Below are positions 1-9,935 of a stretch of 64,000 nucleotides of DNA, one piece after another. Position 1 is the first letter of the stretch. The number at the start of each line of letters is the position of its first letter. The notes beneath the pieces were generated by a model that made no database searches, was not told where the DNA came from, and saw nothing but the letters and a program-made list of their open reading frames with translations. This DNA comes from Amphibalanus amphitrite (lineage: Eukaryota > Arthropoda > Thecostraca > Balanomorpha > Balanidae): the NCBI RefSeq assembly GCF_019059575.1, contig NW_024881506.1, positions 1,488,001 through 1,552,000 of the forward strand, read 5' to 3'. A program made the position numbers and the translations under genes.

Positions 1-1104
1 ATCATCCTCCCAAAATGTCATCTCTCTATGCTGATAGTCCGCTTTCAGCATACACTGATGTCTCACGCAGGCGTGAACACCATGCTGACTGCTTTGCGAA
101 GCTCATATTGGATTGTTGGCGCCCGCCGCATAGCAAAGACGGTGAAACGAGAGTGCGTTTCATGTCAGAGACAGGACGCACAGCCCTGCTGTGAACCGGC
201 TGGTCCTCTCCCACGTCCCAGAGTGACTGAGTCTAGCCCGTTCTTCGTGACTGGAATAGACTTCGCGGGACCTCTGTTCTCAGTCGATCGGCCGCGACAC
301 AAGCTATACGTTTGTCTTTTCACGTGTGCTACAACGCGAGCGGTCCACTTGGAGCTAACAGAGTCCATGTCGCTGTCGTGCCTTTTGCTGGCCTTGCGGA
401 GTTTTGTGGCCAGACGAGGCTGGCCAGTAGTGATCTACTCGGACAACGCAAAGACCTTCAAGGCGTGCTCGACTCATCTACAGTCGAGCATCGGACACGC
501 GGCTCCCGAGTGGAGGTTTTCAGTGCCCTACGCGCCGTGGCATGGTGGCTGGTGGGAGAGACTGATTCGATCAGTCAAAGTCGGACTGAGGAAGTCAGTA
601 GGGCAGCGGCATCTGGCACAACGTGAGCTAGAAACGATCCTACATGAAGTTGAGGCGTGCGTCTATTCCAGACCTCTGACATTTGTCAGTGATGATAGTG
701 GATGCCCTGGTCCACTCACTCCCAATCACTTTCTCATTGGTCGTGCCTCAGTATTGAGTCTGGAGAGGTCAGAAGGTATCGAGGGTGCGTCAGGGGAGGC
801 ATTAGGCCGACTGAACTCAGTACGTAACGAGCGGTTAGAGCGGTTCTGGCGAGTGTGGCGTGACGAGTATGTACGAAACCTGCCAGCTATCGTTCCCAAG
901 TTTGGAACCAGAGGCAATGTAAAGCTCGGCAGTGTAGTGATTATCAGGCGGGACAATGCTCCGCGTTTGACATGGCCTATGGCAACGGTTGAAAAACTGT
1001 ATCATGGACCGGATGGTGTGGTTCGGTCCGTGCAGGTCCGCACCAGTGATGGGCGCCGCACATGCTGTGCGGTTCAGCGACTACACAACCTGGAGCTGGT
1101 GTAG
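1..1104 (+). CDS. BEL/Pao retrotransposon pol, integrase end (partial at window edge)
   Basis: This is the C-terminal part of a BEL/Pao polyprotein; the frame is open from base 1, so the protein starts outside the window. It begins in the integrase zinc-binding segment (an H...H pair, then CVSCQRQ). The DDE-type catalytic core follows: GIDFAGPL with the first Asp, YSDNAKTF with the second, and APWHGGWWERLIRSVK with the Glu. The last third, with RFWRVWRDEYV and VVIIRRDNAPRLTWP, matches the DUF5641 domain that ends BEL/Pao integrases. The integrase inserts element cDNA into host DNA. A purine run (GGGGGGAGTA) and an LTR start lie about 200 bases downstream, as expected for this family. The family is certain from motifs; whether the off-window remainder is whole cannot be judged. 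Confidence 0.93.
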   Translation: MILPKCHLSMLIVRFQHTLMSHAGVNTMLTALRSSYWIVGARRIAKTVKRECVSCQRQDAQPCCEPAGPLPRPRVTESSPFFVTGIDFAGPLFSVDRPRHKLYVCLFTCATTRAVHLELTESMSLSCLLLALRSFVARRGWPVVIYSDNAKTFKACSTHLQSSIGHAAPEWRFSVPYAPWHGGWWERLIRSVKVGLRKSVGQRHLAQRELETILHEVEACVYSRPLTFVSDDSGCPGPLTPNHFLIGRASVLSLERSEGIEGASGEALGRLNSVRNERLERFWRVWRDEYVRNLPAIVPKFGTRGNVKLGSVVIIRRDNAPRLTWPMATVEKLYHGPDGVVRSVQVRTSDGRRTCCAVQRLHNLELV

Positions 1105-1393
1105 GAGAGCAGAGCGATAGCAGCACCGGCAGCGCTCGGTAGCCCGACTGTTACAACCGAGTGCTAGAGCGGAGGTGGAAAGACAGTGTTTGTTGATTGT
1201 GACATGTGCTCTGTAAGCTGTATCAGTTTTGCATCTAGGGACTGACATGTGTTGCAGTAGGTAGGTATGTGATTGGTCCACTCAAACCTTCTGCAACGGG
1301 GGGAGTATGTTGTGTATTGAAAGTCGTCTGCCCAAAAGTGCACGAACCGCGCGCGACAAATAATGTGAAATTGAAGATCAGCGAGTTTGTGGA

Positions 1394-2429
1394 CAGGGCT
1401 CAAAAAAAGCTCCGTCCTGCCGATGAGGTCGGCGACCACGAATGCTATAACATTTCCCAGTGGTGCGACCAAAAACGCGAAATATCAAACAAATTTTCGA
1501 AGAATATCTTTAAAAACTATATAAATATTGTTAAGAATATTGCCATAACTTCAGCATCACTTATGCGCATCATTAAGTCATTGGTCACCATGGTTACTTC
1601 CACGGTACAACCTGGACACTGGACGGTGAGCAAACATACCACTGTTGTAGGATAAACTACCACCTTCCGTACACGGGAATACTACCACGTTTCCCCATCG
1701 GCGCTCGTCGGCGTTTTCTGTGCGACCACCCGTGTTAAACCAATGGGGAAGAGCGGTTGTCAAAATCGCCGACGAGCGCCGTTCATTGGTCGCCCAGATG
1801 GTCTCCTACTACGCAGTAGGTACGCGGCGTGGCGTATTACGGGACGGGACGCTCACCCACCGCGCCGGCCCGGCCGGCCGGCCGCCAGCTGACTGCCACC
1901 GTGGGGGAAGGGACGCCGAGGGGGAGGGGTGGCGTCCGTCGGGTCAGCCAGGGGAGGAGTAGGGATTCGGGCACAAAATTTCACTCTCGTTTGTTATGGT
2001 GTATTTAAGCTGCGTTCGGACAGCCCGGTCACTGCGTGGAACTTCCACGCCGAGGAATTCCTCACGCAAACGCGTTCAGTCAGCGCGAAACACTATGGCC
2101 AAGCGGCCGAAAGGCGATCGTTTCCGTGAGGAGCTCATCGGCGTAGAAACTCCACGTGGAAACCGGGCTGTCCGAACGCAGCGTTAGCGATCAAACCACT
2201 GCTTTTAATTCATGTTGTAATTGCAGATTCGTGTACATTGGTGGCGCTTGATACGTGCTACGGTGCTGGGAATAGCAGCATTAGAAGTTAATTGGTTTAA
2301 AAAACGTTCCATTGCCTGTGCGACAACCAAAGAGCTATGGGCAGAGTACCTACTGGGCAGCCGGTGCTGCGACCACAATCTGAATAAAACTTTTGGTCGG
2401 CGACCACCAAACAGCTTTTTTGAGCCCTG
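1394..2429. mobile_element. hAT-like non-autonomous DNA transposon
   Basis: The ends are imperfect terminal inverted repeats starting CAGGGCTCAAAAAA on both sides, with a shared GGTCGNCGACC motif just inside. Perfect 8-bp target duplications TTTGTGGA flank it at 1386-1393 and 2430-2437, the length typical of hAT. No transposase is visible. The interior has a hairpin with 15-bp perfect arms (1699-1713 and 1767-1781) and carries a smaller MITE. It sits inside the LTR of the BEL/Pao element to its left, so it is younger than that element. Confidence 0.85.
2008..2183. mobile_element. PIF/Harbinger-like MITE (176 bp)
   Basis: Terminal inverted repeats of about 21 bp share the core GCTGCGTTCGGACAGCCCGG; the outermost base differs between ends. 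A 3-bp TTA duplication at 2005-2007 and 2184-2186 fits the TWA target of PIF/Harbinger elements. It is non-coding and nested in the hAT-like element. The superfamily call rests only on target length and sequence. Confidence 0.65.
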
Positions 2430-2562
2430 TTTGTGGATTGAAATTCGGATTTGAATTTGAGGCTTATCGTATTGTTTGTATCTTGATTGGTGCTTCGGCA
2501 ATATAAACGAATTTGTTAAAGTTGTCTAAGTCCTCGATTTATAACAGGGGGAGGGTCCTTTT

Positions 2563-3751
2563 AACCCGCGCCCCAGTGGCGGTCTCAGCCAACTTCGCCC
2601 TAGTGGGGGGGGGGGCACATGCTACCACCCACCTCTAACTCAAAAACTAAGAGGGCTAGAAAGAAGTGGTAAAATTCAGTCGATAGCTCTCAATGCGTAC
2701 GTTTGAAAGTATTTCAGTCATTTTTCATCTTAGAGCAATATTGGGGTCACTGGAGGTCATCAAAGGTCAAAATTTGCCAAATGTCATTATATTTTTCAGA
2801 AAACATGCATTTATCTCAGGAACTATGATAGATAGAAAAACGCATGGAAAAGCAATCGATAGCTTTTAAACTTGTCTTTTGATAAGTTAATGATCAAAAC
2901 TGACCTCAGGTCAACGGTTTAGCCTTCAGAGGGCAAAAACTCCAAAAATAGCTTTTCGAAAAGTGTTTTTTCGACAATAACTTTTGACTTTAAAAAAACC
3001 CACGACATTTCTATTGCCAGAATCGTGTTCCTCTTGCCGAGACGCGTCGAATGAACTATAACTTGACCTTGAAAAGTCAACTTGAAAATTTGACCTCAGG
3101 TCAAGGTCATGACCTGACCGGAAAAGGTCATGTTGCGTATCATTCGATGCGTCTCGATAAGACAAACACAATGAAGCCATTTCAAGCGTTCTATCTCTTT
3201 CCAATCGAGAGTTATTTGCAAAAAGCTGTTTGTAGCCTCAAATGATCTCTGATGACCTTTCAATAGGCTATCAGCAAAAAAGATACCTTGGCCATCACGG
3301 GTGGTCCAAATCATTGTGATTCTGAAATATTTGGACTGTTGCTATGCGTACACACGGATCTAGAGGCATTTTCATTTCTCTCCATTGACTTATAATGGTA
3401 AGGTCACGCCACTGGCCTGACCTTAGGTCACGGATATAAAAAATCCGAGATATACAAATTATAGGCACCCATAACATCATACAATCCACCAAGTTTAAAA
3501 CCTTTCTGACAAACACTGCAGGCTGGACAAGATTGCAAACTTTTTTAGCCTTGGTCAGTTAACTTGACCTGGTGACCTGACCTGACATGACCTGGGGTCA
3601 AAAATTTCACATTGTCCAAAATTGATTTACAGGAAGATACTCCAAGCGGCACGGCGCTACGCGCCGCGGTTTTTTATTCACACGCAAAAAACGCGACAGG
3701 GTGGTAACATATGCCCCCCCCCCCCCCACTGGGGCGAAGGTTAAAACTACT
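2563..3751. repeat. Repeat block with inverted C/G-tract ends, rich in AGGTCA motifs
   Basis: The left end (about 2590-2631) and right end (3699-3747) are inverted copies: CTTCGCCC(C/T)AGTGGGGGG, then a G run, then a CATATGTTACCACCC-like stretch. The left end also holds a second, diverged copy of the same end motif at 2563-2585. The interior is A/T-rich with many direct and inverted AGGTCA half-sites (for example 3090-3130, 3400-3430 and 3555-3600). No coding frame is credible. It is probably a non-autonomous DNA element; no clear target duplication was found. Confidence 0.5.
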
Positions 3752-3774
3752 GAAAAGTGATATCACGGATTCTA

Positions 3775-4550
3775 GTTGCTTACCAGAGTCGGAGTTGAGG
3801 CAGCTTGACGGACTCCAACTCTAACTCCGACTCCCGGTTGCTTGCCACGACTCCGGGCGACTCCGACTCCGAAACCCTGGTTTGAACATCCCTTTTCAAC
3901 TCAGCATTTCGACATTTTCTTAGGTCAGGTCATCAAAGGTCATCAAAAATAAAGTGTTGCCTATTTCAACATTTTCGGGAAAAAACGGCGAATAACTCGG
4001 GAACCAGGAAGAGCTACAGTGCCGCGGAGAAGAGCAATCGATAGCCCTTTTAACGTGCTTTCTGGAAGCTCTCAGATATGATATAGGACCAACGGTATAG
4101 CCTCCAGAGCAAAGACAGAGGCGTGCCCATAAACAAGCACGTTGCGTGAATAGCCGTGTCGCCCCCCCCCCCACCCGAGACAGAGAGGAGGTCTATAGCC
4201 CTGCTCTGGAGGTGAAACCGTTGGTCCTAGGTCAAATCTTAGCGCTTAGTCCAGAAAGCGCGTTAAAAGGGCTATCGATTGCGCTTCTCCTCGGCGCTGT
4301 AGCTCTCCTGGTTCCCGAGTTACTCGCCGGTTTTTCGAAAAATGTTGAACTAGGCAGCATTTCACCTTTGGTGACCTCTGGTGACAACTACCTACGGATT
4401 GGTGGAATACCTAATAGTTGACCTGACCTGAACCGACCTACTCCAAATCAGGGGTTCGGCGTCGGAGTCGCCCGGAGTCGTGGCATTGAACCAGGAGGCA
4501 ACTAGACGGAATTATCCAAGCCCCACGACTCCGACTCCGACTCCGGCACA
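3775..4550. repeat. Foldback (long inverted repeat) with GGAGTC-rich ends
   Basis: The halves pair across a centre near 4150 that holds a C-tract. Shared inner segments include CAATCGATAGCCCTTTTAAC (left, near 4032) and its reverse complement near 4262-4281. The outer parts carry ACTCCGACTCC runs on the left and GGAGTCG runs on the right. Arms are about 330 bp with scattered mismatches, so it is not recent. No protein is encoded. Confidence 0.7.
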
Positions 4551-5158
4551 TGCATTGACCTGACTCCAAGCGATCTAAGCATCGATTGGATAATACAATG
4601 TAGAATGACCTTGACCTGACTTCAAGCGACCTAATTACCCATTAGGATACAAGGGACGATTATCATTTTACGTGCAAGCACGTTATCAACCGATTGCGAT
4701 AAGCTTCGAGAAGTGGTGATTTCCGGATGACTGATAAAATTACATTATGACTAATAGCATAACATTCCGAGTTATTCTCGATTTTGTGGAGAAAAAAAAA
4801 CACAAACAATAGGTACCTACCACTTTGCCTTTAGTTTCGGTTCCGCTGTGCGTCAGACGGACGCTCGTGTCAGCGCTCAGGACAGAGTTGATGGCAGCGG
4901 TCGCTGATACAGCGCCGCACCAGGCAAGATTCACTCACACAGGCTCGTCTCGCTCATTCCCAATGATGTTGGATGTTAATCATTTATTACATGGCATCAG
5001 TTACCGGCTACAGAATTGAGAGTGGCTAACATGCGCCACGAAGGCTGCAGTCAGTATTACAAAGCCGAGCAAAAACTGGTCTCCAATTGACGGCGCTGCT
5101 GCCCACAATGAAAGTGATGTAGTTCCGAGTGTTGAAACCAACTCACAGTGTTGGCTGG
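4551..5158. other. Upstream region of the cuticle-type gene, no gene seen
   Basis: Two more tracts of TGACCTGACTCCAAGCGA type lie at 4556-4630. The remainder is non-repetitive to the eye and ends at the TATA box at 5161. It presumably contains regulatory DNA for the gene downstream, but no site can be named with confidence. Confidence 0.4.
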
Positions 5159-5160
5159 CA

Positions 5161-5166
5161 TATAAG
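5161..5166 (+). promoter_or_regulatory. TATA box of the cuticle-type gene
   Basis: TATAAG (in CATATAAGCAGG) lies 60 bases before the proposed start codon at 5221. That places transcription start near 5190 and gives a short 5' UTR of about 30 bases, normal for arthropod cuticle genes. No strong TCAGT initiator is seen at the expected distance. Confidence 0.65.
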
Positions 5167-5220
5167 CAGGCTTGAGAGTGGCTGGTGGACCAAGTGCCCG
5201 CAGCACTGGATCAGAGACAG

Positions 5221-6861
5221 ATGGGGAGCCTTGTAAAGGTAAGGTGAATTAGTCCCGTCGTATTCGTTCACACAGTTATTTTTTATCGCAATACAACGCT
5301 ATCGAGTGTGAGTGAATGATAGCCCACCCCTGGGGCGAGTCAGCTGGGGATGCTCTCCATTGTCAGAGAAGCATTAAATACATATCTCAAGCGCATACTG
5401 TGCGCTCTTTTATTGGGAGAACTTGGAGGTGCGCTACTGGATACAAAAAAAAAATAACTTATTCGTGTTACCCATTGGCGGATCCAGAAAGGTGGTCTTG
5501 GGCGCTGCAGGAGGCATGCCCCTCAAAAGCTTCTCCAAATTAAAAAAAAGAAACTTATGGGATTTCAATTCCTAGCGCACTGCTGTGCAGTATGAAACAA
5601 ACTTTTCCCAATTAACGTTGTTAGGCTTTTGTTTTAGTCTAAAAAAATCGTCGATTTCGCGGGGGGGGGGGGGGGCATTTGTCCCTAACCTCCCAACCCC
5701 TCCCCGGATCCGCCAGTGGTGTTTCCTTTATAATCGTTAATGTAACATCGGAGAAGGAGCTAGCTTGACTAATGGCACACATCAACTGATGCACTTAATG
5801 TTGTGGCTCCTGTGTTTCAGGCGCTGCCATGGTTGGCGCTCGCCGCTGGTGTGCTGGCAGACGTCAGTCCGGCGGCCAGTAAAGGTGTTCAAATCGAGGC
5901 TGCCCCTGCCGAACAGACAGGCAAGGGTGAGCCCCAAAAGGATCAGCTATCCGCGGGCTCTGGCTACATCAACTCGGTCAGCAATGGATATGGAGGGTCG
6001 TCAGGCTACGGCGGAGGAGGATACAGCGGCGGTGGTGGATACAGCGGCGGTGGATACAGTGGAGGAAGCGGCGGTGGCTACGGAGGAGGTGGCTACAGCG
6101 GCGGTGGTGGATACGGAAGAGGATACAGCCGAGGGGGTGGCTACGGAGGCGGAGGATACAGTGGAGGAAGCGGCTACAGCGGCGGCGGCGGCTATGGAGG
6201 CGGAGGGTACAGCGGCGGAGGTGGCTACAGTGGAGGAGGCAGAGGCGGCGGCTACGGAGGAGGTGGCTACGGAGGCGGTGGCTACAGCGGAGGCGGTGGC
6301 TACGGAGGCGGAGGATACAGTGGCGGCGGTGGCTACGGAGGAGGTGGATACAGCGGCGGTGGTGGCTACGGAGGCGGAGGGTACAGCGGCGGAGGAAGAG
6401 GATACAGTGGAGGAGGTGGTTACAGCCGAGGGGGTGGCTACGGAGGTGGAGGATACAGTGGAGGAAGCGGCTACAGCGGCGGCGGCGGCTATGGAGGCGG
6501 AGGGTACAGCGGCGGAGGTGGCTACAGTGGAGGGGGCAGAGGCGGCGGCTACGGAGGAGGTGGCTACGGAGGCGGTGGCTACAGCGGCGGCGGCGGCGGT
6601 GGCTACGGAGGAGGAGGGTACAGCGGCGGAGGAGGATACAGTGGCGGTGGAGGGCATGGTAATGGCTACGGCTACGTTAAGTCGTACCGGCTGCGACCGC
6701 AGGTACATTTTCGGCCGAAGCCCATCAACCTGTACCAGAATGTGAAGCATGACGTTGTTACTGTTCTGGTGCCGAAGAGGAAACACTACGGCTACGGCGG
6801 CGGCTACGGCCACGGCCACGGCCACGGCGGATACGCCGGCTCGATCGGATACTACCGGTAG
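5221..6861 (+). CDS. Secreted Gly/Tyr/Ser-rich cuticle-type protein (2 exons)
   Basis: Proposed model: exon 1 at 5221-5238 encodes MGSLVK, the donor is AAG/GTAAGG, the intron is 5239-5820, the acceptor is TGTGTTTCAG/GC, and exon 2 is 5821-6861; the junction is in phase 0. The 352-residue product begins with a good signal peptide (MGSLVKALPWLALAAGVLA, cut before DVS). A short linker follows, then about 225 residues of GGGGYSGGGGYG-type repeats (residues about 62-285) and a C-terminal tail with KSYRLRPQVHFRPKP, a KHDVVTVLVPKRKHYGYGG segment and His-Gly repeats. Such proteins are secreted by epidermis into cuticle, where Tyr residues may be cross-linked; that role is inferred from composition. 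A frame start at 5803 inside the intron end would lack a proper signal peptide start, so the spliced start is preferred. No AATAAA or ATTAAA occurs within 300 bases of the stop. Confidence 0.85.
5239..5820 (+). other. Intron of the cuticle-type gene
   Basis: It runs from GTAAGG to a pyrimidine-rich TGTGTTTCAG. It splits the signal peptide after six codons, the classic position for arthropod cuticle genes. At 582 bp it is nearly half mobile-element DNA (the hAT MITE at 5473-5718). Confidence 0.75.
5473..5718. mobile_element. hAT-like MITE in the intron (246 bp)
   Basis: The ends are CATTGGCGGATCCAG on the left and the complement of CACTGGCGGATCCGG on the right. Flanking 8-bp sequences GTGTTACC (5465-5472) and GTGTTTCC (5719-5726) match at seven of eight positions, consistent with an aged hAT duplication. 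A long G tract near 5660 resembles the G runs inside other hAT-type ends in this window. Non-coding. Confidence 0.8.
6121..6600 (+). repeat. Internal tandem duplication in the Gly-rich coding region
   Basis: A segment of about 177 bases starting near 6124 (SRGGGYGGGGYSGG...) is repeated almost exactly starting near 6421, an offset of 297 bases (99 codons). The frame is kept. This suggests the repeat domain grew by unequal exchange, and its length may vary between alleles. Confidence 0.8.
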
Positions 6862-7151
6862 GGTGTGCACTCGTAGGGCAGCTGTTTTTTTTTTTACTCA
6901 CAGCATCTGCGTTCGTCCGCAACAAAGTGAGCGTTATGGCCGCGTGAGGATTTTCTGGTCCTCGCGCGAGACCATGCGTGCATATAATGTGAAATGCACA
7001 AATTAAGTGTAGCTGTCGTGCCTCCAAACACATTGTTAATGTTGTGATCAGCAGGATGATTTGATAAATGCCTGCTTTGTTTGGGTATATGTAGGTACAA
7101 TACAGTAATGGTGCTGAGACTCCCGTTTAGCTAAATGTTCTGGGCATATTT
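6862..7151 (+). other. 3' flank of the cuticle-type gene
   Basis: It contains a T run at 6886-6896 and otherwise ordinary sequence. It probably includes the 3' UTR, but no canonical polyadenylation signal was found; the nearest AATAAA is at 7557 inside a MITE. Confidence 0.35.
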
Positions 7152-7155
7152 TTAA

Positions 7156-7652
7156 AGGGACTATCCCACCTTTAACATGGGGTTTGAGTTGAAATAGCCA
7201 AGTTTGCGGCGAGGTTCAGAAACCACTATCTATCTAGGTTGCAACCCCCGCGGCCTCTTGGTGTTGAAGAAATTCGTTCGCTTCATTTGAAAATGGGCCT
7301 TGTACAAGGCCCTATCTTCAACATGGAGCGACCGTTAGTGTGACGTCACCTCGTTTAGTCATTCTGATTTAAATGGGTTTGTTCGTTGAAAAATCGCTTA
7401 AAACTTGGTCTGAACTTTGTTGTGGTGCCTGCAGAGTAAAAAGAATCAGCTTTATGACAGTAATGTGGCCTGGGGAAGGAGGTAATTTTGGGCTGTGACG
7501 TCACATATTTGAAAGTTTGTGTTTGGAATGTGGGAAGCCTAAGATGTTTAATGAAAAATAAATGCCAGAACCGTGTTCCTGGTCATCCAATCTATAAAGT
7601 CGGGCACAATTTAACTGGTTTTAACAACATTTTAGAAGGTGGGATAGTCCCT
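7156..7652. mobile_element. TTAA-flanked MITE, copy A (497 bp)
   Basis: Terminal inverted repeats AGGGACTATCCCACCTT face each other and are flanked by TTAA at 7152-7155 and 7653-7656. TTAA targets are typical of piggyBac and some Kolobok elements. The interior is non-coding. Two relatives with AGGGACCCTCCCACCTT ends occur at 13791 and 26598. Confidence 0.75.
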
Positions 7653-7772
7653 TTAATGCCCGCTAAGCTAAGAAATCAAGGACAGCTCACATCGGTCTGG
7701 GAAAATTTCGCTGGCCGAATGGTTACGACTTACGAGCGATCGAGCAAACAGCGAATCGAATGTCTCGATATT

Positions 7773-7830
7773 CAGGGACGGCGCCACAGGGGGAGGGGGC
7801 AGGGGGTAGCCGCCCCCCAAACTATGAACA
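7773..7830 (+). mobile_element. Left end of a hAT-like element (CAGGGACGGCGCCAC)
   Basis: CAGGGACGGCGCCAC at 7773-7787 followed by G-rich sequence looks like a hAT terminus. The exact inverted 15-mer is at 26446-26460. The flanking octamers TCGATATT and CCAATATG agree at only five of eight positions, so pairing of the two ends is possible but unproven. Confidence 0.5.
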
Positions 7831-8039
7831 CTCGGGCCCTCTTTCAACCTGCAGGTCAGGTATAGACGGAATACTCTCTGGCTGTGCAGAAAGAAGACTT
7901 CTGAGCAGAGCTGTAGAAATGACCAGGAGTGGGGAATGAAGCCAGAGGGGGCCTTCACAAGGTGCCGCCGCCAAGATAAACTTCGGGCTTTGCCCATGTT
8001 TTTGGAAAAGGGCCCAATTTCGCAAAAAAAGGTGAAACA

Positions 8040-9300
8040 AGATAATTTATTTTGAATCTTGGGTGATTGTGGCCCTGTCCTATGCTGTAGAAAGGGCCCG
8101 GGCCAAAGCTGGCCCATGCCACGTCTGAGAGGGCCCATTCAATAAACGAAAGGGCCCAGGCAAGGTCTGGGAGGTACCATATTATGACTGAGGAGAGGGA
8201 CCATACAAGTCATGTCAGGACCCGCAGCGGTGCTGAGATGGCCCTTGGAAGGAGCGCGAGAGCCTCTTTCCAAGGGAGGATGGAATGCCTGAGAGGGCCC
8301 ATACCTACCAGCCGTGATAGGGCCCATATCAGTACTGAGAGGGCCCACAGCAGGGCCCATAACAGTACTGAGGGGGCCACCACAAGTTATGTGAGGGCTC
8401 GTGCCCTGACATATTACTGAGGGTTATGTCAGTCAATATCAATATGGAAGGGCCCCCAGCAGTACTAAGAGGACTGTTGCAATGAATAGGGGGGCCCGTA
8501 CCATACCTGAGAGGGCCCATACCACTCATGCGAGGGCCTGCAGCGGTACTGAGAGGGCCCTTGCAAGAACTGGGAGGGCCCGGATCATGCCTGAGAGGGT
8601 CCATGCCAGTCATTAGAGGGCCCACAACAGTGCTGAGAGGGTCATTAAAAGGTCTGGTAAGGTCCTTAAAATGTCTGAGAGGCCTCAGAAGCCCCCTAGT
8701 AGTGCAAAAAGGCATATCAAGTATCTGAGGGTCCCTACCAATCAAGAAAGTCCAATGACCATGCCAAACTGAGGATCTCCCGAACTTCAGAAGGCCCATA
8801 CCAGGCCTCAGGGGCCCTAACCAGGCTTCAGAAGGACCATATCATGTCTAAAGGGGCCAAGCCAGGTCTCTGAGCCTTCTACTAGGCCTTAGAAGGTTCA
8901 TATTATACTTCATGGGGACCTGACAGGTTTCCGAAGGCCCAGACCAGTCCGCATAGGGCCCCTATAAGGCCTCAGAAGGCCAATTTCAGGCCGCATAGAC
9001 CCTAACAGACTTCGGAAGTCCCGTATCAGGCCACAAAGTGCCTATACCAGGCTTCAGAAGGTTCATACTAGGCCTAATGGGGCGTAACAGGTCTCCAAAT
9101 GCCCATGCGAGACCTCAGAGGGCCCATATCCAGTCTCGGGGGCACATAGGAACTAGGCCCCTTGCATATGATATCGAAATCGCCCGCGAGTACGCCGCAC
9201 TAAACCCTGGCCGCCGGTCAACCTTCGGGGTCAGCCGTACCATACTTGAGAGCGCCCATACCACTCATGCGAGGGCCTTTAGGTCAACCTAAGGGCCGAG
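8040..9300. repeat. Degenerate minisatellite with GAGAGGGCCCAT core
   Basis: About 28 diverged units of roughly 38-45 bp share the core CTGAGAGGGCCCATACCA, clearest at 8290-8660. Later units change to CAGGCCTCAGAAGGCCCATA. Open frames here only reflect the repeat and its composition. It lies just inside the CAGGGACGGCGCCAC end at 7773 and may belong to that element. Confidence 0.75.
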
Positions 9301-9743
9301 GCACCGCTCCTGGGTCATGTGTGTACCGGTGTTTTTGGGCCGGCCCTGTCGAGCCGAGCTCCTGTTTGAGCCACTGTCCCTCCGAGTCACTTTCCAGCCA
9401 GGAGGGGGGGGGGGGGCATGATAAACTCCAGTATTGAAAACACGCTTTTGTTCAGTATTTTGGCTGCTCAGGCTGATTCAGGTTGTTTACGTGGAATTCG
9501 TTGGTCAGGATAGTAAACAGCTTCCAACAAAAAAGGTTACCTATTCAGTATTCATGTTACCACAAAACAATGTCTTGCCTGTTGTCCAACGGACCTCCTC
9601 GCTTTTTCGCGAATAACTCGCGTAAAGAGCGGCTGATCGCTACGAAACTTTCAGTACCCTCGCGTTAATCAAGTTTACATCTATCCTAAAAAAATAATGA
9701 CCCTGACCCTAATGACCTTTGACCCGTGACCTACTTTTCCAGA
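9301..9743. repeat. Left part of a dispersed repeat (copy A), interrupted by a hAT-like insertion
   Basis: From about 9601 the text TCGCGAATAACTCGCG and what follows matches 31810-31900. After the insertion at 9744-13057 the match continues at 13066-13770 against 31880-32345. Positions 9301-9600 are non-repetitive apart from a G tract near 9404. No gene seen. Confidence 0.6.
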
Positions 9744-9935
9744 CATAGGCGTAGGAATAGGGGGGCCAGGTGGGCAAGTGCCCACCCACTTTTCGAGGTG
9801 GGGGGGCCAACCATGTGTTTTGGCCCACCCACTTTTTACTCGAGGCCCCTCGTCTCGATTTGAGAAGACGTCGTCACCTTCCAGAATCAACAAACTCGGT
9901 AAAAATAAGTTCCACGAATCCCCACGCACGGACTC

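Larger units (their letters stand above)
1308..2546 (+). repeat. BEL/Pao 3' LTR, split by a hAT-like insertion
   Basis: The LTR starts with TGTTGTG directly after the polypurine run at 1298-1307 and is read to end with TATAACA at 2546, giving TGTT...AACA termini. A 1036-bp DNA element with an 8-bp target duplication occupies 1394-2429, so the LTR itself is only about 195 bp (1308-1393 plus 2438-2546). The start is well supported. The end is inferred from the inverted termini, because the partner LTR lies outside the window. Confidence 0.6.

Noticed and set aside
5765-6870. Long open frames overlapping the cuticle-type gene in other frames on both strands
   Set aside because: They are Ala/Thr/Val/Glu-rich by-products of the GGNGGN repeat; only the Gly-rich frame has a signal peptide, splice sites and a non-repetitive tail.
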